The notes below the pieces were generated by a model. It worked only from the letters and a program-made list of their open reading frames with translations, was not told the DNA's origin and searched no databases. This document shows, piece by piece, positions 17,278-26,216 of a stretch of 64,000 bases of DNA; within the stretch, counting starts at the first letter, position 1; every line of letters starts with the position of its first letter. Location of the stretch: assembly GCA_020638675.1 (NCBI GenBank), contig JACKID010000001.1, forward strand, positions 2,418,001 through 2,482,000, in the 5' to 3' direction. This DNA is from Planctomycetota bacterium. GTDB lineage: Bacteria > Planctomycetota > UBA8742 > UBA2392. The translations under genes were made by a program, and so were the position numbers.

Positions 17278-18684
17278 TTATAGCGGCTCTGAGAAGATAC
17301 CGATGGCCTCGACCTTCTCGCCTGCCTCGCGCCGCGCCTTCTGCTCGTTGTACTTCTTGACCCAGGCCTCCCAACTTGCGCCGTCGGCGAAATTGCGCCC
17401 GGTGAAGTCCACGTTGGCAATGGCACTCACCTGGATCACCTGTGCCTCGGCCTGCTTGGCCGGGAAGAAGTCGATCGCGCCGTCCTCAACGTTGAACACA
17501 AAGCCTTCCAGCACCTGGCCGTCGTGCAGGGTGACCGTCACGTCACCGCGATAATCCACGGCGCGATGCAGCTTGCCGACCACGTCGTCGCTGACCTTGG
17601 CCTCGGCGCCGGTTTCGATGCGCTTTCCGACCACCGGCGGGGTGATATCGCGCCCGCGGCGGCTGTTCACGCCGTTGAGCGTCGCCATCATCGTGCGCCA
17701 GAAGCCTTTCATGCTGTTGAACGTCTGGTGCACGGCCGTAGGCTCATACCCGCAGTGGACCATGCAGTTCTGGCACTTGCTGTTGCCGCTGGCGCGCCCG
17801 TAGTTTTCCCAGGCGGTGTCGTTGATCAGCTCTTCCCAGCTGTCGGTGTAGCCCTCCTGCAGGAGGTAGCAGGGCTTCTGCCAGCCGAACAGCGTGTAGC
17901 AGGGGTTGCCCCAGGGCGTGCACTCGAGGTGCAGCTTGCCCATCAGGAACTCCATGAACAGCGGCGACTGGTTGAACTTCCACTCCGGCTCCGGATCCTT
18001 GAGAAGGTCGCGGAACAGGGTGAAGGTCTTTTCGCGGTTCAGGAAATTCTGCTGGTCGGGCGCCTTCTGGTAGCTGTAGCCCGGGCTCATTGTCAGGCCT
18101 TCGACGCCCAGCTCCATCATGCGGCTGAAGAACTTCCGCGTGTTCTCCGGGTTCACGTGGCTGAACAGGGTGGTGTTCGTGCAGACGCGATAGCCCTGGC
18201 TGACGGCCAGCTTGATGGCCTCCTCGGCCTTTTCGTAGGTGCCTTCGCGGCAGACGGCGAAGTCGTGCGCCTCGCGGTCGCCGTCCATGTGGATGTTGAA
18301 CGTGAGGTATTTGCTGGGCTCAAACACGCCCTCTTCGAGACGCTGCTTGAGCAGCAGGGCGTTGGTGCACAGGTAGATGTACTTCTTGCGCTTGACCAGC
18401 TCTTTCACCAGCTGGCCGATCTTGCTGTACATCAGCGGCTCGCCGCCCGGGATGCTGATGATCGGGGCCCCGCACTCTTCCACCGCCTTGAGAGCGTCGC
18501 TGACTTCCATTTCTTTCTTCAGGATGTGCGCCGGGTACTGGATCTTGCCGCAGCCGGCGCAAGCAAGGTTGCAGCGCAGCAGCGGCTCAAGCATCAGCAC
18601 GGTCGCGTAGCGCTTGCGGCGCAAAATCTTCTGTTTCAGCACGTAGCTGGCGACGGCCCACATCTGGGAAACGGGAACTGCCAT
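17278..18684 (-). CDS. hpnH: Radical SAM adenosylhopane synthase with C-terminal extension
   Basis: A 468-residue radical SAM enzyme. Cys 38, 42 and 45 form the CxxxCxxC [4Fe-4S] motif, and 'SIPGGEPLMY' follows. A Cys-rich C-terminal part with 'KCQNCMVHCGYEPTAV' matches the HpnH family, which adds a 5'-deoxyadenosyl group to diploptene. The neighbouring hpnG acts on the product. Typical HpnH proteins end soon after the 'CGYEP' region (roughly 320-390 residues in my recollection), whereas this one carries about 120 more residues, including 'VTVTLHDGQVLEGFVFN', which looks like a small beta-barrel. Start ATG 18684 is supported by the conserved 'PVSQMW' N-terminus. Confidence 0.9.
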   Translation of the reverse strand: MAVPVSQMWAVASYVLKQKILRRKRYATVLMLEPLLRCNLACAGCGKIQYPAHILKKEMEVSDALKAVEECGAPIISIPGGEPLMYSKIGQLVKELVKRKKYIYLCTNALLLKQRLEEGVFEPSKYLTFNIHMDGDREAHDFAVCREGTYEKAEEAIKLAVSQGYRVCTNTTLFSHVNPENTRKFFSRMMELGVEGLTMSPGYSYQKAPDQQNFLNREKTFTLFRDLLKDPEPEWKFNQSPLFMEFLMGKLHLECTPWGNPCYTLFGWQKPCYLLQEGYTDSWEELINDTAWENYGRASGNSKCQNCMVHCGYEPTAVHQTFNSMKGFWRTMMATLNGVNSRRGRDITPPVVGKRIETGAEAKVSDDVVGKLHRAVDYRGDVTVTLHDGQVLEGFVFNVEDGAIDFFPAKQAEAQVIQVSAIANVDFTGRNFADGASWEAWVKKYNEQKARREAGEKVEAIGIFSEPL

Positions 18685-18738
18685 AGTCAGAGCCTCTGGA
18701 TCGACAATCGGACGAGTCTAGTGGCGATGCATAGCGAG

Positions 18739-19515
18739 TCAATCTAAGTCCAGACGTTCCGCAAGCTCTTCCACCACCGCCGCTACGGCCTGCAGCGCCA
18801 GCAGGGCCCGCGTATCGCTCACTTTGCCGCGCTGGCGCTTCTGGACGGCCGGGTGGATGAAATTGCGCAACTCCTTGATTCCGCGCGCCACATGGGTCAC
18901 GGCCGAGGTCAGTACGCCCATATGCTTCAGCACGGACAGGGCTTCCTCGAAGCGGTAGCTGTCGGCCTGCGCCGGCGCCTTGCGGCGTGGGTAAACGGCA
19001 TGGAACGCGGCCTCGGTTGGCTTGCCCAGACGCTCGACCGCGGCCTGCAGCGCGCCCTCCAGTGTTGCCCCGGACATCACCAGCGTTGCCTTGTAGCTGC
19101 CCGCGTGAAAGGCTCGCCATGCCTCATCGGCGTCCTCGACAATCGGCGCGGCGGCGGAGCGGGCGATCGCGCGAATGGCGCTGCGAACCTCTTCAGGCGC
19201 GTGCCGGGGCTGCGAATTCAGCGCATCGATGAAAGCTTGCAGCTGCCCCGCAATGTGCTCGCGCTGGCGCACGAAATGTCGCCCGCTCAGGTCGATCAAT
19301 TGCGCGACGTCCTTGGCCGCCGGCAACGGGGGCTTCGGCGTCGGGCGACGGGCCTTTCGCAGCCTGGCAACCTGCGCGTCGATCTCATGCACCCGGCGGA
19401 TGTGGGCGTCGCGATCCGCCCCGAATGCTTGCGGTTGCAACGCGATCACCAGGTCCAGCGCTCGCGCGCCGACCTCGAGCAGCAATACATCGCGCGGGTC
19501 GCGTGCGCGGCTCAT
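18739..19515 (-). CDS. Uncharacterised protein with HEPN-like C-terminal helical domain
   Basis: A 258-residue helical protein of unknown function. The N-terminal 80 residues are basic; from about residue 130 a domain resembling the DUF4145/HEPN group appears, with 'SYKATLVMSGATLEGALQ' and 'IKELRNFIHP'. The RN..H pattern resembles the RNase motif of HEPN proteins, though with three residues rather than four to six between Arg and His. The start codon overlaps the stop of the upstream gene by four bases (ATGA), so the two are translationally coupled and probably work together. Confidence 0.65.
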   Translation of the reverse strand: MSRARDPRDVLLLEVGARALDLVIALQPQAFGADRDAHIRRVHEIDAQVARLRKARRPTPKPPLPAAKDVAQLIDLSGRHFVRQREHIAGQLQAFIDALNSQPRHAPEEVRSAIRAIARSAAAPIVEDADEAWRAFHAGSYKATLVMSGATLEGALQAAVERLGKPTEAAFHAVYPRRKAPAQADSYRFEEALSVLKHMGVLTSAVTHVARGIKELRNFIHPAVQKRQRGKVSDTRALLALQAVAAVVEELAERLDLD

Positions 19516-21278
19516 GAACTCTCCAGCAGGTGCTCAATCGCGGGCAGGGTGTCGCCGCGAAACACCACAATCAGGGGCCCCGCATTGCCGAACTCGGTCA
19601 ACGCGAGCGCCGCGCCTCCCCTGAACGGGCCGAGCCCGGCGAATTCGTCGCGCGCAAAACTCACGGCATGGGGATGGGCACGCAGTCGCCGCAGCTTTTC
19701 GTCCAGCTGACTTGCCAGCCCCGGGCGTGTCTGGGCGCCAGGGGGATAGATTTCGAGTGAGTCCCCCACCAGCGCAGCCAGCACGGTCGCACCGTGCTCG
19801 CGCAGTCGTTGGAACAACTCACCCGGCGTGGCGGCGGGCGCCCTCGTCGCAACTGCTCTCGGTTGCATGATGCCTGCCAGCGCAGCTATTCGGGACTTCT
19901 CTTGAACGTCACGCAAGGCGGGCGCGTCCAGATCCTCGGCGGCCAGCCTTACGGCCAGATCTTCACCGGACGGGTCGTGCTGCACCGCTGCCAAGGCCAG
20001 GCGCCGACGCTGCGCGCGGGTGACGCACAGCGTTTCGGCGGGCTTTCGGTGTTTGTCCGCGCCGCCGGAAGCGGCCGCGATCACCGCCAGTTCGTGCTCA
20101 AGCCGGGCATCCGGCGGGCACAGTTCCAGCTCGGGCTTGGTCGTGCGCCGCAACAGGTTGAAAGCCGCGTCTGGCTTGCCCTGTTTCAGCAGCAGGCTGG
20201 ACCGCGCCGCCCGTGCGGCCACGGCGTCGTCGCTTCGCTCGGCCCGACGCAGCAGCTTCTCCGCCCGTTGCAGCGAGAGTACGCCACACGCGGCGAGGTC
20301 TGCGGCCAGCAGCGCTGCCTGCAACGTCACGCCCGGGTTGTCTTCAAGCTTGTCCAGCAGCTCGCAAGCCGCCGCGGCGTTGCCTGTCGCGGCCAGTGCG
20401 CGGGCGAAGAGTACTTCATCCGCCGGTGCCGGCTCGGCGCCGCCGGCCAGTGAAAAGCAGTGGATCGCCACTTGCGGCTCGCTGCGGCTCCAGGCCTCGC
20501 GCGCGAGATGCCACGCCAGGGCAGGCTCCGGGTTCACCGCCAGACGCGCAGCCGGCAAACGAGTTTCGATTGTCTCCAGCCACGGGCGCGACTCCGGCTC
20601 AAGGTCCAGCCTCGCTGGTCCAAGCCCGACCCGGACGCCGATCTCGACGTAGTCCGCCGCCGCAAGCTCGCGCAGCGCTGACTGCAGTGCCGTCCTTGAG
20701 AGACCTGTGACCGTGGCCAGCGAATCCTCGTGCACCGGGTGCGGCGCGCCGGCGACAAGCGCGAGCACGCGCCGCGCATTCGCGGACGGCGTTGCCGGTG
20801 GAAGCCCGAGCGGCGACGTATCCCGGATGTCGGCCTTCGGCAATTGCAACACTTCCGGTACATCCGAAGGCGCGCCAAGCACAACCCCTGTGGCGGCAAA
20901 CCCGCCCTCGGCCGCGAGCTGCGCCGTTTCGGCAAACGCGCCGAGCAACACGGCCGAAGCGCGGTCGAGCGCACCGACGTCCAGAACACCGATGCGTCCG
21001 CCGCCGGGCAGCAATTCCCGCAACAGGTCGGTGAGCGCCTCGCGGCTCAGCACCGGGTCTGTGGCTGTGTCCCCCGTCGGATCGTGGAAGAGCCCGGCCG
21101 CGCGCAGCAACTGAACGATGCCCGCGTACGGGTACCGGTATGGGCCGGACGGCAGTACAATGCCGTCCCCCACCGCCTCACGCACGGCGCGGGCGACGGC
21201 ACAAGCGTCGTCGCCGCGGAACACCATGGCACGTGCACCGGGCGGCGGCCGAAGGGGGCTGGACCCATGTTGCCCCAT
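19512..21278 (-). CDS. Uncharacterised 588-residue protein with winged-helix-like and helical-repeat regions
   Basis: I do not recognise a family. From the sequence: an N-terminal region of about 150 residues with hydrophobic strands ('GRIGVLDVGALDRASAVLLGAF') that resembles part of a P-loop ATPase but has no Walker A; residues about 165-215 look like a winged helix ('ARRVLALVAGAPHPVHEDSL', 'SRTALQSALRELAAADYVEI'); residues about 260-430 are Ala-rich helical repeats of TPR type; the last 110 residues look like an alpha/beta sensor domain, possibly GAF. It is coupled to the HEPN-like gene. The pair could be regulatory or a defence module, but nothing proves either. Confidence 0.65.
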   Translation of the reverse strand: MGQHGSSPLRPPPGARAMVFRGDDACAVARAVREAVGDGIVLPSGPYRYPYAGIVQLLRAAGLFHDPTGDTATDPVLSREALTDLLRELLPGGGRIGVLDVGALDRASAVLLGAFAETAQLAAEGGFAATGVVLGAPSDVPEVLQLPKADIRDTSPLGLPPATPSANARRVLALVAGAPHPVHEDSLATVTGLSRTALQSALRELAAADYVEIGVRVGLGPARLDLEPESRPWLETIETRLPAARLAVNPEPALAWHLAREAWSRSEPQVAIHCFSLAGGAEPAPADEVLFARALAATGNAAAACELLDKLEDNPGVTLQAALLAADLAACGVLSLQRAEKLLRRAERSDDAVAARAARSSLLLKQGKPDAAFNLLRRTTKPELELCPPDARLEHELAVIAAASGGADKHRKPAETLCVTRAQRRRLALAAVQHDPSGEDLAVRLAAEDLDAPALRDVQEKSRIAALAGIMQPRAVATRAPAATPGELFQRLREHGATVLAALVGDSLEIYPPGAQTRPGLASQLDEKLRRLRAHPHAVSFARDEFAGLGPFRGGAALALTEFGNAGPLIVVFRGDTLPAIEHLLESS

Positions 21279-21365
21279 ACGAGACCTACGGATTTCAGAA
21301 GTCGGACGGGCAAAGCTTAACTTGTTTGCCGCGAAAAGCCCGTATTTAGAGGCGTTTCTAACGTC

Positions 21366-22013
21366 CTAGGCGGACTTGCCCTGCAACATTTCCTTGATGA
21401 GCCGCAGTGGGTCTTCAATCAGGGAGATGTGGCCGAGTGCGTCCTCCAGCAGGTTGTCGACGTAGCCGGCTTCCTGCAGCTCGTTCATGCCGAGCTGGTT
21501 GCAAAGGTTCATCAGCATGCCCTGGCTCATGATGAACCAGGCCGTCTGCTCCGGGTCGACGGCCTTGTGAACCTCGCCCTGTTCCTGCGCCAGCTTGATC
21601 AGCCCGCTGAAGTAGCGGTTGTAGGTGAGGTAGTTTTCCTTCAGCACCTGCTTCACGCGCGGCAGGTCCGAATTCGCGAGCGCGCGCAGGTGCAGTCTGA
21701 AGTAGGGCTCATTGTCACGCATGATCTGCCCGTGGGCGCGCACGACGGCAATAGCCTTCAGCAGCGGCGTCGGCAGGTTCTCGGCCAGCTTGTCGTAGTG
21801 CTCAATCGTGACTTCGCGGGCGCGGCGCAACACGGCGACATACAGGTCCAGCTTGGTCTTGAAATGCTGGTAGATCACGGGCTCGGTGACGCCGGCCGAC
21901 TTGGCCAGCTCGGCCGTTGTGACCTGGCCGTAGCTGGACTTGCCGAACAGCTTTGCCGCGGCGTCAAGCAACTGCAAACGCCGGTCTTCCTTGCTGAGCC
22001 GCTTTTTGGCCAT
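21366..22013 (-). CDS. TetR-family transcriptional regulator
   Basis: A 215-residue protein with the N-terminal TetR helix-turn-helix: 'QLLDAAAKLFGKSSYGQVTT', then 'ELAKSAGVTEPVIYQHFKTK'. The ligand-binding C-terminal half is unassigned. It lies 12 bases after the esterase gene on the same strand, so it is probably co-transcribed and may respond to a lipid- or ester-type ligand; that is inference. Confidence 0.9.
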   Translation of the reverse strand: MAKKRLSKEDRRLQLLDAAAKLFGKSSYGQVTTAELAKSAGVTEPVIYQHFKTKLDLYVAVLRRAREVTIEHYDKLAENLPTPLLKAIAVVRAHGQIMRDNEPYFRLHLRALANSDLPRVKQVLKENYLTYNRYFSGLIKLAQEQGEVHKAVDPEQTAWFIMSQGMLMNLCNQLGMNELQEAGYVDNLLEDALGHISLIEDPLRLIKEMLQGKSA

Positions 22014-22025
22014 GGGTTTTGTCTA

Positions 22026-23609
22026 CTACTTGCCCAGGGCTTCGGCAACGTCGATTTGGACGCGCGCAATGTAGAGCGGCCGGCGGTCGCCGCTGCGGCT
22101 GAACTCATCGAGCAGGACGGCAGGGTCGGGCTCGACTTTGCCGTCAAACACCCTGCTCTTGTTGAGCTTGATGGTCAGCGCGCCCTTGTCATTCAGCATG
22201 TCGCTCGTCACCCACACCGAGAAGCGTTTCACGTCACAGACCTCGACGTTGATCGTGCTCGCGCGCTTGGCCTCGATGCGCCCGACCGTGAGGTGGGTCT
22301 GCCTGGGGATCGTGCCTGTGAAGGTGTGCAGCTCGCCGTCGCGCTTGACGGTGAGGCTGATGTCGTCGCCCGCGCGCTTCTGTGAAAGCAGCATGCGGAT
22401 CTCGCTGAACGAAGTAACTTCCTTGCCCTCGCACTTCACGACGTGGTCGCCGTCCTTCACTCCCATCTTCTCGGCGATGGAATCGCGATCCACGTGCCCG
22501 ACGATCGGGTCTTCCATGAGGTTCGGGTTGTCGTTCGGCGGCACCTTGATGCCAAGGTCGATGCGATAGCCGGTCTTCTGCGCCACCGGCTTCTTGGCCT
22601 TGTTCTGGGCCTTCGGCAGCTCGCCGCATTCGTCGATGCTGATCCAGCCGCGACGGCCTGTAAGTGCGCGGTCGGCCGTCCAGTCAATGCTGTCCGGCAC
22701 GGGCGGGCGGGTCCACTTGTCGAGGTAGCTGAGCTGCACCGGGAAGGTCTCGTCAGGGTCGCCCCAGTCATGCCCGGCCGTCGGGTGTATGAACCAGTCG
22801 ATGCTCGCGCCCTGCTTGTTGGCTTCCTTGTAGAGCTTCTCGACTTCCTTGCCCGGGTAGATCGGGTCTTTTGCACCGTTGAAGGCGTGGATGTTCGCGC
22901 CTTTCAGGTTGGTGTAGGCGTGCATGATGCCGTCGGTCGGCGGGATCAGCGGGTCGCCGCACATGGGCAGGAAGCCCGCGAATGCATCCGGCGAGTTGAA
23001 CGCCATGCTGAGCGTGCCGCTGCCGCCGTCGCTGAAGCCGGTGATGAAGACGTGCTCGGGGTCAATATTCAGGCGCAGCTTGGCCTGCCGTATGAAATGC
23101 AGGATGTTCTGCCGCCCCGCATCGCGCCACCAGGCCGCGTTCATCCACGTCTCGTAGCAGTCGGCCGAGGTGGCCAGCGTGACCACCGGGCGCGGGCTGT
23201 CGTGCTCGCGCAGATACTTGTTGTACCAGCGCATGATGGAGACGCCGGCGTCGACCTTGGCCGCCATCACGCCCCCGTGCAGGCAGACCAGCAATGCGGC
23301 GGGCTTGTCGGCATCATAATCGGCCGGGATGGTGATCCAATACGGGCGCTTGAAACCGTCCGGGCATTCGGTTTCGAACTTGTGCTCGCCGGGCTCGGGA
23401 GCGGGTGGGCGCGGGTAGTCGCGGATCAGTTGTTCCAGCCTCTCGGCGCCGAGCGCGAGCAGCAAGGGGCGCATCTCTTCGCGCTGGTCCGGGAAGTGCA
23501 GATAGCGATCCAGCATCTGCTCGGGCGTAAGCTCGGCATCCTGGGCCTGCACGGGTGCCCGGAAGAGCAGCAGCAGGGCCAGAAGCGGCAGATAGCGGGC
23601 AAGTCTCAC
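22026..23609 (-). CDS. Secreted alpha/beta-hydrolase esterase with PDZ domain
   Basis: The product has a signal peptide (RLARYLPLLALLLLFRAPVQAQ). An esterase/PHB-depolymerase-like domain follows with 'LVCLHGG' (oxyanion region), the nucleophile elbow GFSDGG and a late His in TAGHDWGDP. A PDZ-like domain near residues 370-460 contains 'VGHVDRDSIAEKMGVKDGDHV'. I chose GTG 23609 because the signal peptide then begins correctly and TATACT (23648-23653 on the minus strand) lies just upstream as a possible -10; an ATG at 23663 would add 18 residues and cannot be excluded. It is co-directional with the TetR gene at 21366-22013. Confidence 0.85.
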   Translation of the reverse strand: MRLARYLPLLALLLLFRAPVQAQDAELTPEQMLDRYLHFPDQREEMRPLLLALGAERLEQLIRDYPRPPAPEPGEHKFETECPDGFKRPYWITIPADYDADKPAALLVCLHGGVMAAKVDAGVSIMRWYNKYLREHDSPRPVVTLATSADCYETWMNAAWWRDAGRQNILHFIRQAKLRLNIDPEHVFITGFSDGGSGTLSMAFNSPDAFAGFLPMCGDPLIPPTDGIMHAYTNLKGANIHAFNGAKDPIYPGKEVEKLYKEANKQGASIDWFIHPTAGHDWGDPDETFPVQLSYLDKWTRPPVPDSIDWTADRALTGRRGWISIDECGELPKAQNKAKKPVAQKTGYRIDLGIKVPPNDNPNLMEDPIVGHVDRDSIAEKMGVKDGDHVVKCEGKEVTSFSEIRMLLSQKRAGDDISLTVKRDGELHTFTGTIPRQTHLTVGRIEAKRASTINVEVCDVKRFSVWVTSDMLNDKGALTIKLNKSRVFDGKVEPDPAVLLDEFSRSGDRRPLYIARVQIDVAEALGK

Positions 23610-23727
23610 GGCTGTCCCAAACAGGGGCGAGAATGTCGCAGGGGCAAGTATACTCCGCACCATTGTACGGGCGGGGCGGGGCGAATCAGATAGCCACAAC
23701 CAACCGCCTTCGCAGATCGGGGAGAGC

Positions 23728-25257
23728 ATGGACGACATACCCACGAACGCAGCAGCCTTCCGGCGCAGCGCACCGGAGACGGAATCCGGGCTGCGCCTGA
23801 CGCTCAGGGTCACCGATCCGGAAGTGCTGGCCGAGTTGCAACCGCGGGAAGGCGCCGAGCGCGAGCAGTACGCGCTGACGGCCCTGCGTGTCGGCGTGAT
23901 TGCGCTGCGGCAGGCGGGCACGCTCGTCGACACCGAGAGCTTGAAAGACGAGGGTGAGCGACTGGTCGAACTGGTAGAGACCCGCCTGAAGGACCATGCC
24001 AAGACCCTGGACACGACGCTGCAGAACGAGCTTTCCAAGTACTTCGCCGACGACGGCAAGTTGAGTGAGCGCATGAAGTCGTTGCTGAGCGACGACGGCC
24101 AGCTTGCGGGCGTGCTGGAGAAACACCTGACCGGCGACAACAGCCTGCTGGCAAAGCAGCTTGCGGAGGCCGTCGGCAAGGACAGCGACCTGATGAAGTA
24201 CCTCTCGGCCGATCAGCAGAACGGGCTGGTGCAGACCATTACACGTGTCGCGCAGGAGCGACTGGAGGAGCAGAGCAAGAAGGTGCTGGGCGAGTTCGAC
24301 CTGAACAATGACCAAAGCGCGCTGAAACGTCTGATCACACAGATCGAAACCAACTTCAACCCGGATGACCCAAAGACCGCGCTGGGCGTGCTGAAGAAAG
24401 CACTGGGCGAAACGCAGGAGCAGATTCGCAAGGACCTTTCGCTGGACACCGATGGCAGCGCGCTCAGCAACCTGCACGGCAAACTCAAGAAACAGATCGA
24501 CGAACTGGTAGAGCGGCAGGCCAAGTTCCAGACCGAAGTCGCCAGTGTATTGGCGGAGTTACGCGGCGCGAAAAAGGAACGCGCCGTCAGCCCCAGCGGC
24601 GGCTTTGACTTCGAGTCGCTGTCCGGCGACGCGTTGCGTGAGCGGATGCACAGCGACGAGCTGTTCGAAAGCGTCGGCGAAACCACCGGGCTCGTGGCGC
24701 GCAGCAAGGTCGGCGACCACGTACAGACCCTCGGCGCCGACTCGGCCGCGCCGGGGGCGAAAGTGGTCTACGAGTGCAAGCGTGCGGAAAGCTACACACT
24801 GGCCAAGGCGCTGGCCGAGCTGGATGAAGCGCGCAGGAACCGCGGCTCGGAAGTCGGCGTCTTCGTACTGGCCGCTTCGAGTGTGCGAGGCAACCCGAAG
24901 ATGCAGGCGGAGTTTCCGCGTGCACTGATGCGCCAGGGCAACGACATCGTCGTGATCTGGGATCCGGAGGATGAAGCGAGCGACGTCAATCTCGATGCGG
25001 CAGTAACACTTGCCCGCGCGTACGCCGTACGCGAGCGAGGTGAAGAGGATGCAGCCGCTGACGTTGACTGGGAGGCTGTGGACAGGGCCATCCACGGGGT
25101 CGAGCGCCAGATTGAGTACATTAACGACCTCAACACGTGGACAGGCAACATCACGCGCGATGCTGAAAAGATCGCCGACCGGCTGGGCAAGATGAAAAAG
25201 GACCTCAACCGGGAAATGGAACGGCTGACCGAGCAGATCGAGAACTTGCGTCCCTAG
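23728..25257 (+). CDS. Coiled-coil protein with PD-(D/E)xK-like C-terminal domain
   Basis: A 509-residue soluble protein. Residues 60-280 are long charged helices, likely coiled coil. Residues about 300-430 look like a DUF2130-type restriction-endonuclease fold, with 'SKVGDHVQTLG' giving a candidate acidic residue, 'KVVYECKR' giving the E-x-K pair, and 'ARRNRGSEVGVFVLA' afterwards. A second helical segment closes the protein ('TRDAEKIADRLGKMKKDLNR'). Start ATG 23728 has GGGGAGAG six bases upstream. DUF3052 follows after five bases, so they form an operon. A DNA-related role is inferred from the fold only. Confidence 0.7.
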   Translation: MDDIPTNAAAFRRSAPETESGLRLTLRVTDPEVLAELQPREGAEREQYALTALRVGVIALRQAGTLVDTESLKDEGERLVELVETRLKDHAKTLDTTLQNELSKYFADDGKLSERMKSLLSDDGQLAGVLEKHLTGDNSLLAKQLAEAVGKDSDLMKYLSADQQNGLVQTITRVAQERLEEQSKKVLGEFDLNNDQSALKRLITQIETNFNPDDPKTALGVLKKALGETQEQIRKDLSLDTDGSALSNLHGKLKKQIDELVERQAKFQTEVASVLAELRGAKKERAVSPSGGFDFESLSGDALRERMHSDELFESVGETTGLVARSKVGDHVQTLGADSAAPGAKVVYECKRAESYTLAKALAELDEARRNRGSEVGVFVLAASSVRGNPKMQAEFPRALMRQGNDIVVIWDPEDEASDVNLDAAVTLARAYAVRERGEEDAAADVDWEAVDRAIHGVERQIEYINDLNTWTGNITRDAEKIADRLGKMKKDLNREMERLTEQIENLRP

Positions 25258-25262
25258 CGAAC

Positions 25263-25667
25263 ATGGCTGGATATTCCGGAACTCCGCTTGCGAAGAAGCT
25301 CGGCATCAAGCCGGGCAACGCGGTGCTGCTGGTTGGTGCGCCGGACGGGTTTGAGGGGCTGCTGGAGTTGCCGCCTGAGGCGAAGCTGACGCGGCGTACG
25401 GGCAAGGGGCCTTACGACGTCCTTCTGCTCTTCACGAAGGAGCGCGCGGTCTTTGAGCGCGAGTTGGCACGACTGCGCGAGCTGATGACGCCGGGCTGCG
25501 GGCTATGGATCTGCTGGCCGAAGAAGGCGAGCAAGGTGCCCACCGACATGACCGAAGACGTCGTCCGCGAAGTCGCGCTGCCGACCGGGCTGGTCGATAA
25601 CAAAGTGTGCGCGATAGATGAAGTCTGGTCCGGGCTGCGCCTGGTGATCCGCAAAGAGTTGCGCTAG
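25263..25667 (+). CDS. DUF3052 family protein
   Basis: A 134-residue protein that fits the DUF3052 family throughout: 'AGYSGTPLAKKLGIKPG' at the N-terminus, 'YDVLLLFTKERA' in the middle and 'GLWICWPKKAS' followed by 'VREVALPTGLVDNKVCAID'. The family has no established biochemical role that I know of. It is five bases downstream of the coiled-coil gene. Its last four bases overlap the convergent gene on the other strand. Confidence 0.85.
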   Translation: MAGYSGTPLAKKLGIKPGNAVLLVGAPDGFEGLLELPPEAKLTRRTGKGPYDVLLLFTKERAVFERELARLRELMTPGCGLWICWPKKASKVPTDMTEDVVREVALPTGLVDNKVCAIDEVWSGLRLVIRKELR

Positions 25668-26146
25668 ATCGACTGATCGATCGCTGCGTTCCAGACTTTG
25701 GCACCCTGTTCGTGTTGGTCTACTCCAGCGAAGAACGATTCTGCAATCTGGCCTAGGTCATTGCTCGGGTCAGATATCTCAAGGAATTTCGGTTTGAAAA
25801 CCTTGAACCGCTTCCGCCAAGTCTTTGGCCGGAAAGGCACGGCCATCAAGAGTTTGGATTCTGACTCTCCGGACTTCCGAGCGTCTATCAGTAGGGCGTC
25901 AAACTTGCCCTGAGGCAGGGTTACGAAGCCGTCGTAGACCAAGACCGCTCGTTCAAACTCTGTGGCACCTTCCAGCATCTCCATGCCTTGCTGAACGCCC
26001 TCCTCAATTCGGCCCGCCACAAGTCGCTGCATCTGTCGTTCGCCGTTAGCCTCAGACGCAAACATCGGAATCAACGTCTCTCCGTCACTGACGCACCATA
26101 ATCCATGTGCTGCAAAGAACCCGGCCAGCTTCGCTGTTTCAAGCAT
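25664..26146 (-). CDS. Hypothetical protein, 160 residues
   Basis: I recognise no family. The product is soluble with mixed alpha/beta character ('AVLVYDGFVTLPQGKFDALLIDAR'), no signal peptide and no membrane helix. It converges on the DUF3052 gene with a four-base overlap. Codon usage looks less GC-biased than its neighbours, which could point to separate ancestry, but I have not measured this. Confidence 0.65.
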   Translation of the reverse strand: MLETAKLAGFFAAHGLWCVSDGETLIPMFASEANGERQMQRLVAGRIEEGVQQGMEMLEGATEFERAVLVYDGFVTLPQGKFDALLIDARKSGESESKLLMAVPFRPKTWRKRFKVFKPKFLEISDPSNDLGQIAESFFAGVDQHEQGAKVWNAAIDQSI

Positions 26147-26189
26147 TGCGGTATCCCGTCCTAGTGATCCGGAACATACAAATAAGTGG

Positions 26190-26213
26190 CGGGGGGCGCC
26201 CGTGCCCCCCGTC
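26190..26213 (-). terminator. Possible terminator of rnpB
   Basis: A GGGGGGC / GCCCCCC-type hairpin lies just after the 3' end of RNase P RNA on the minus strand. No strong T tract follows, so this is tentative. Confidence 0.4.
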
Positions 26214-26216
26214 TTT

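Noticed and set aside
17524..18747. 407-residue plus-strand ORF over hpnH
   Set aside because: hpnH on the minus strand has the radical SAM Cys motif and family signatures.
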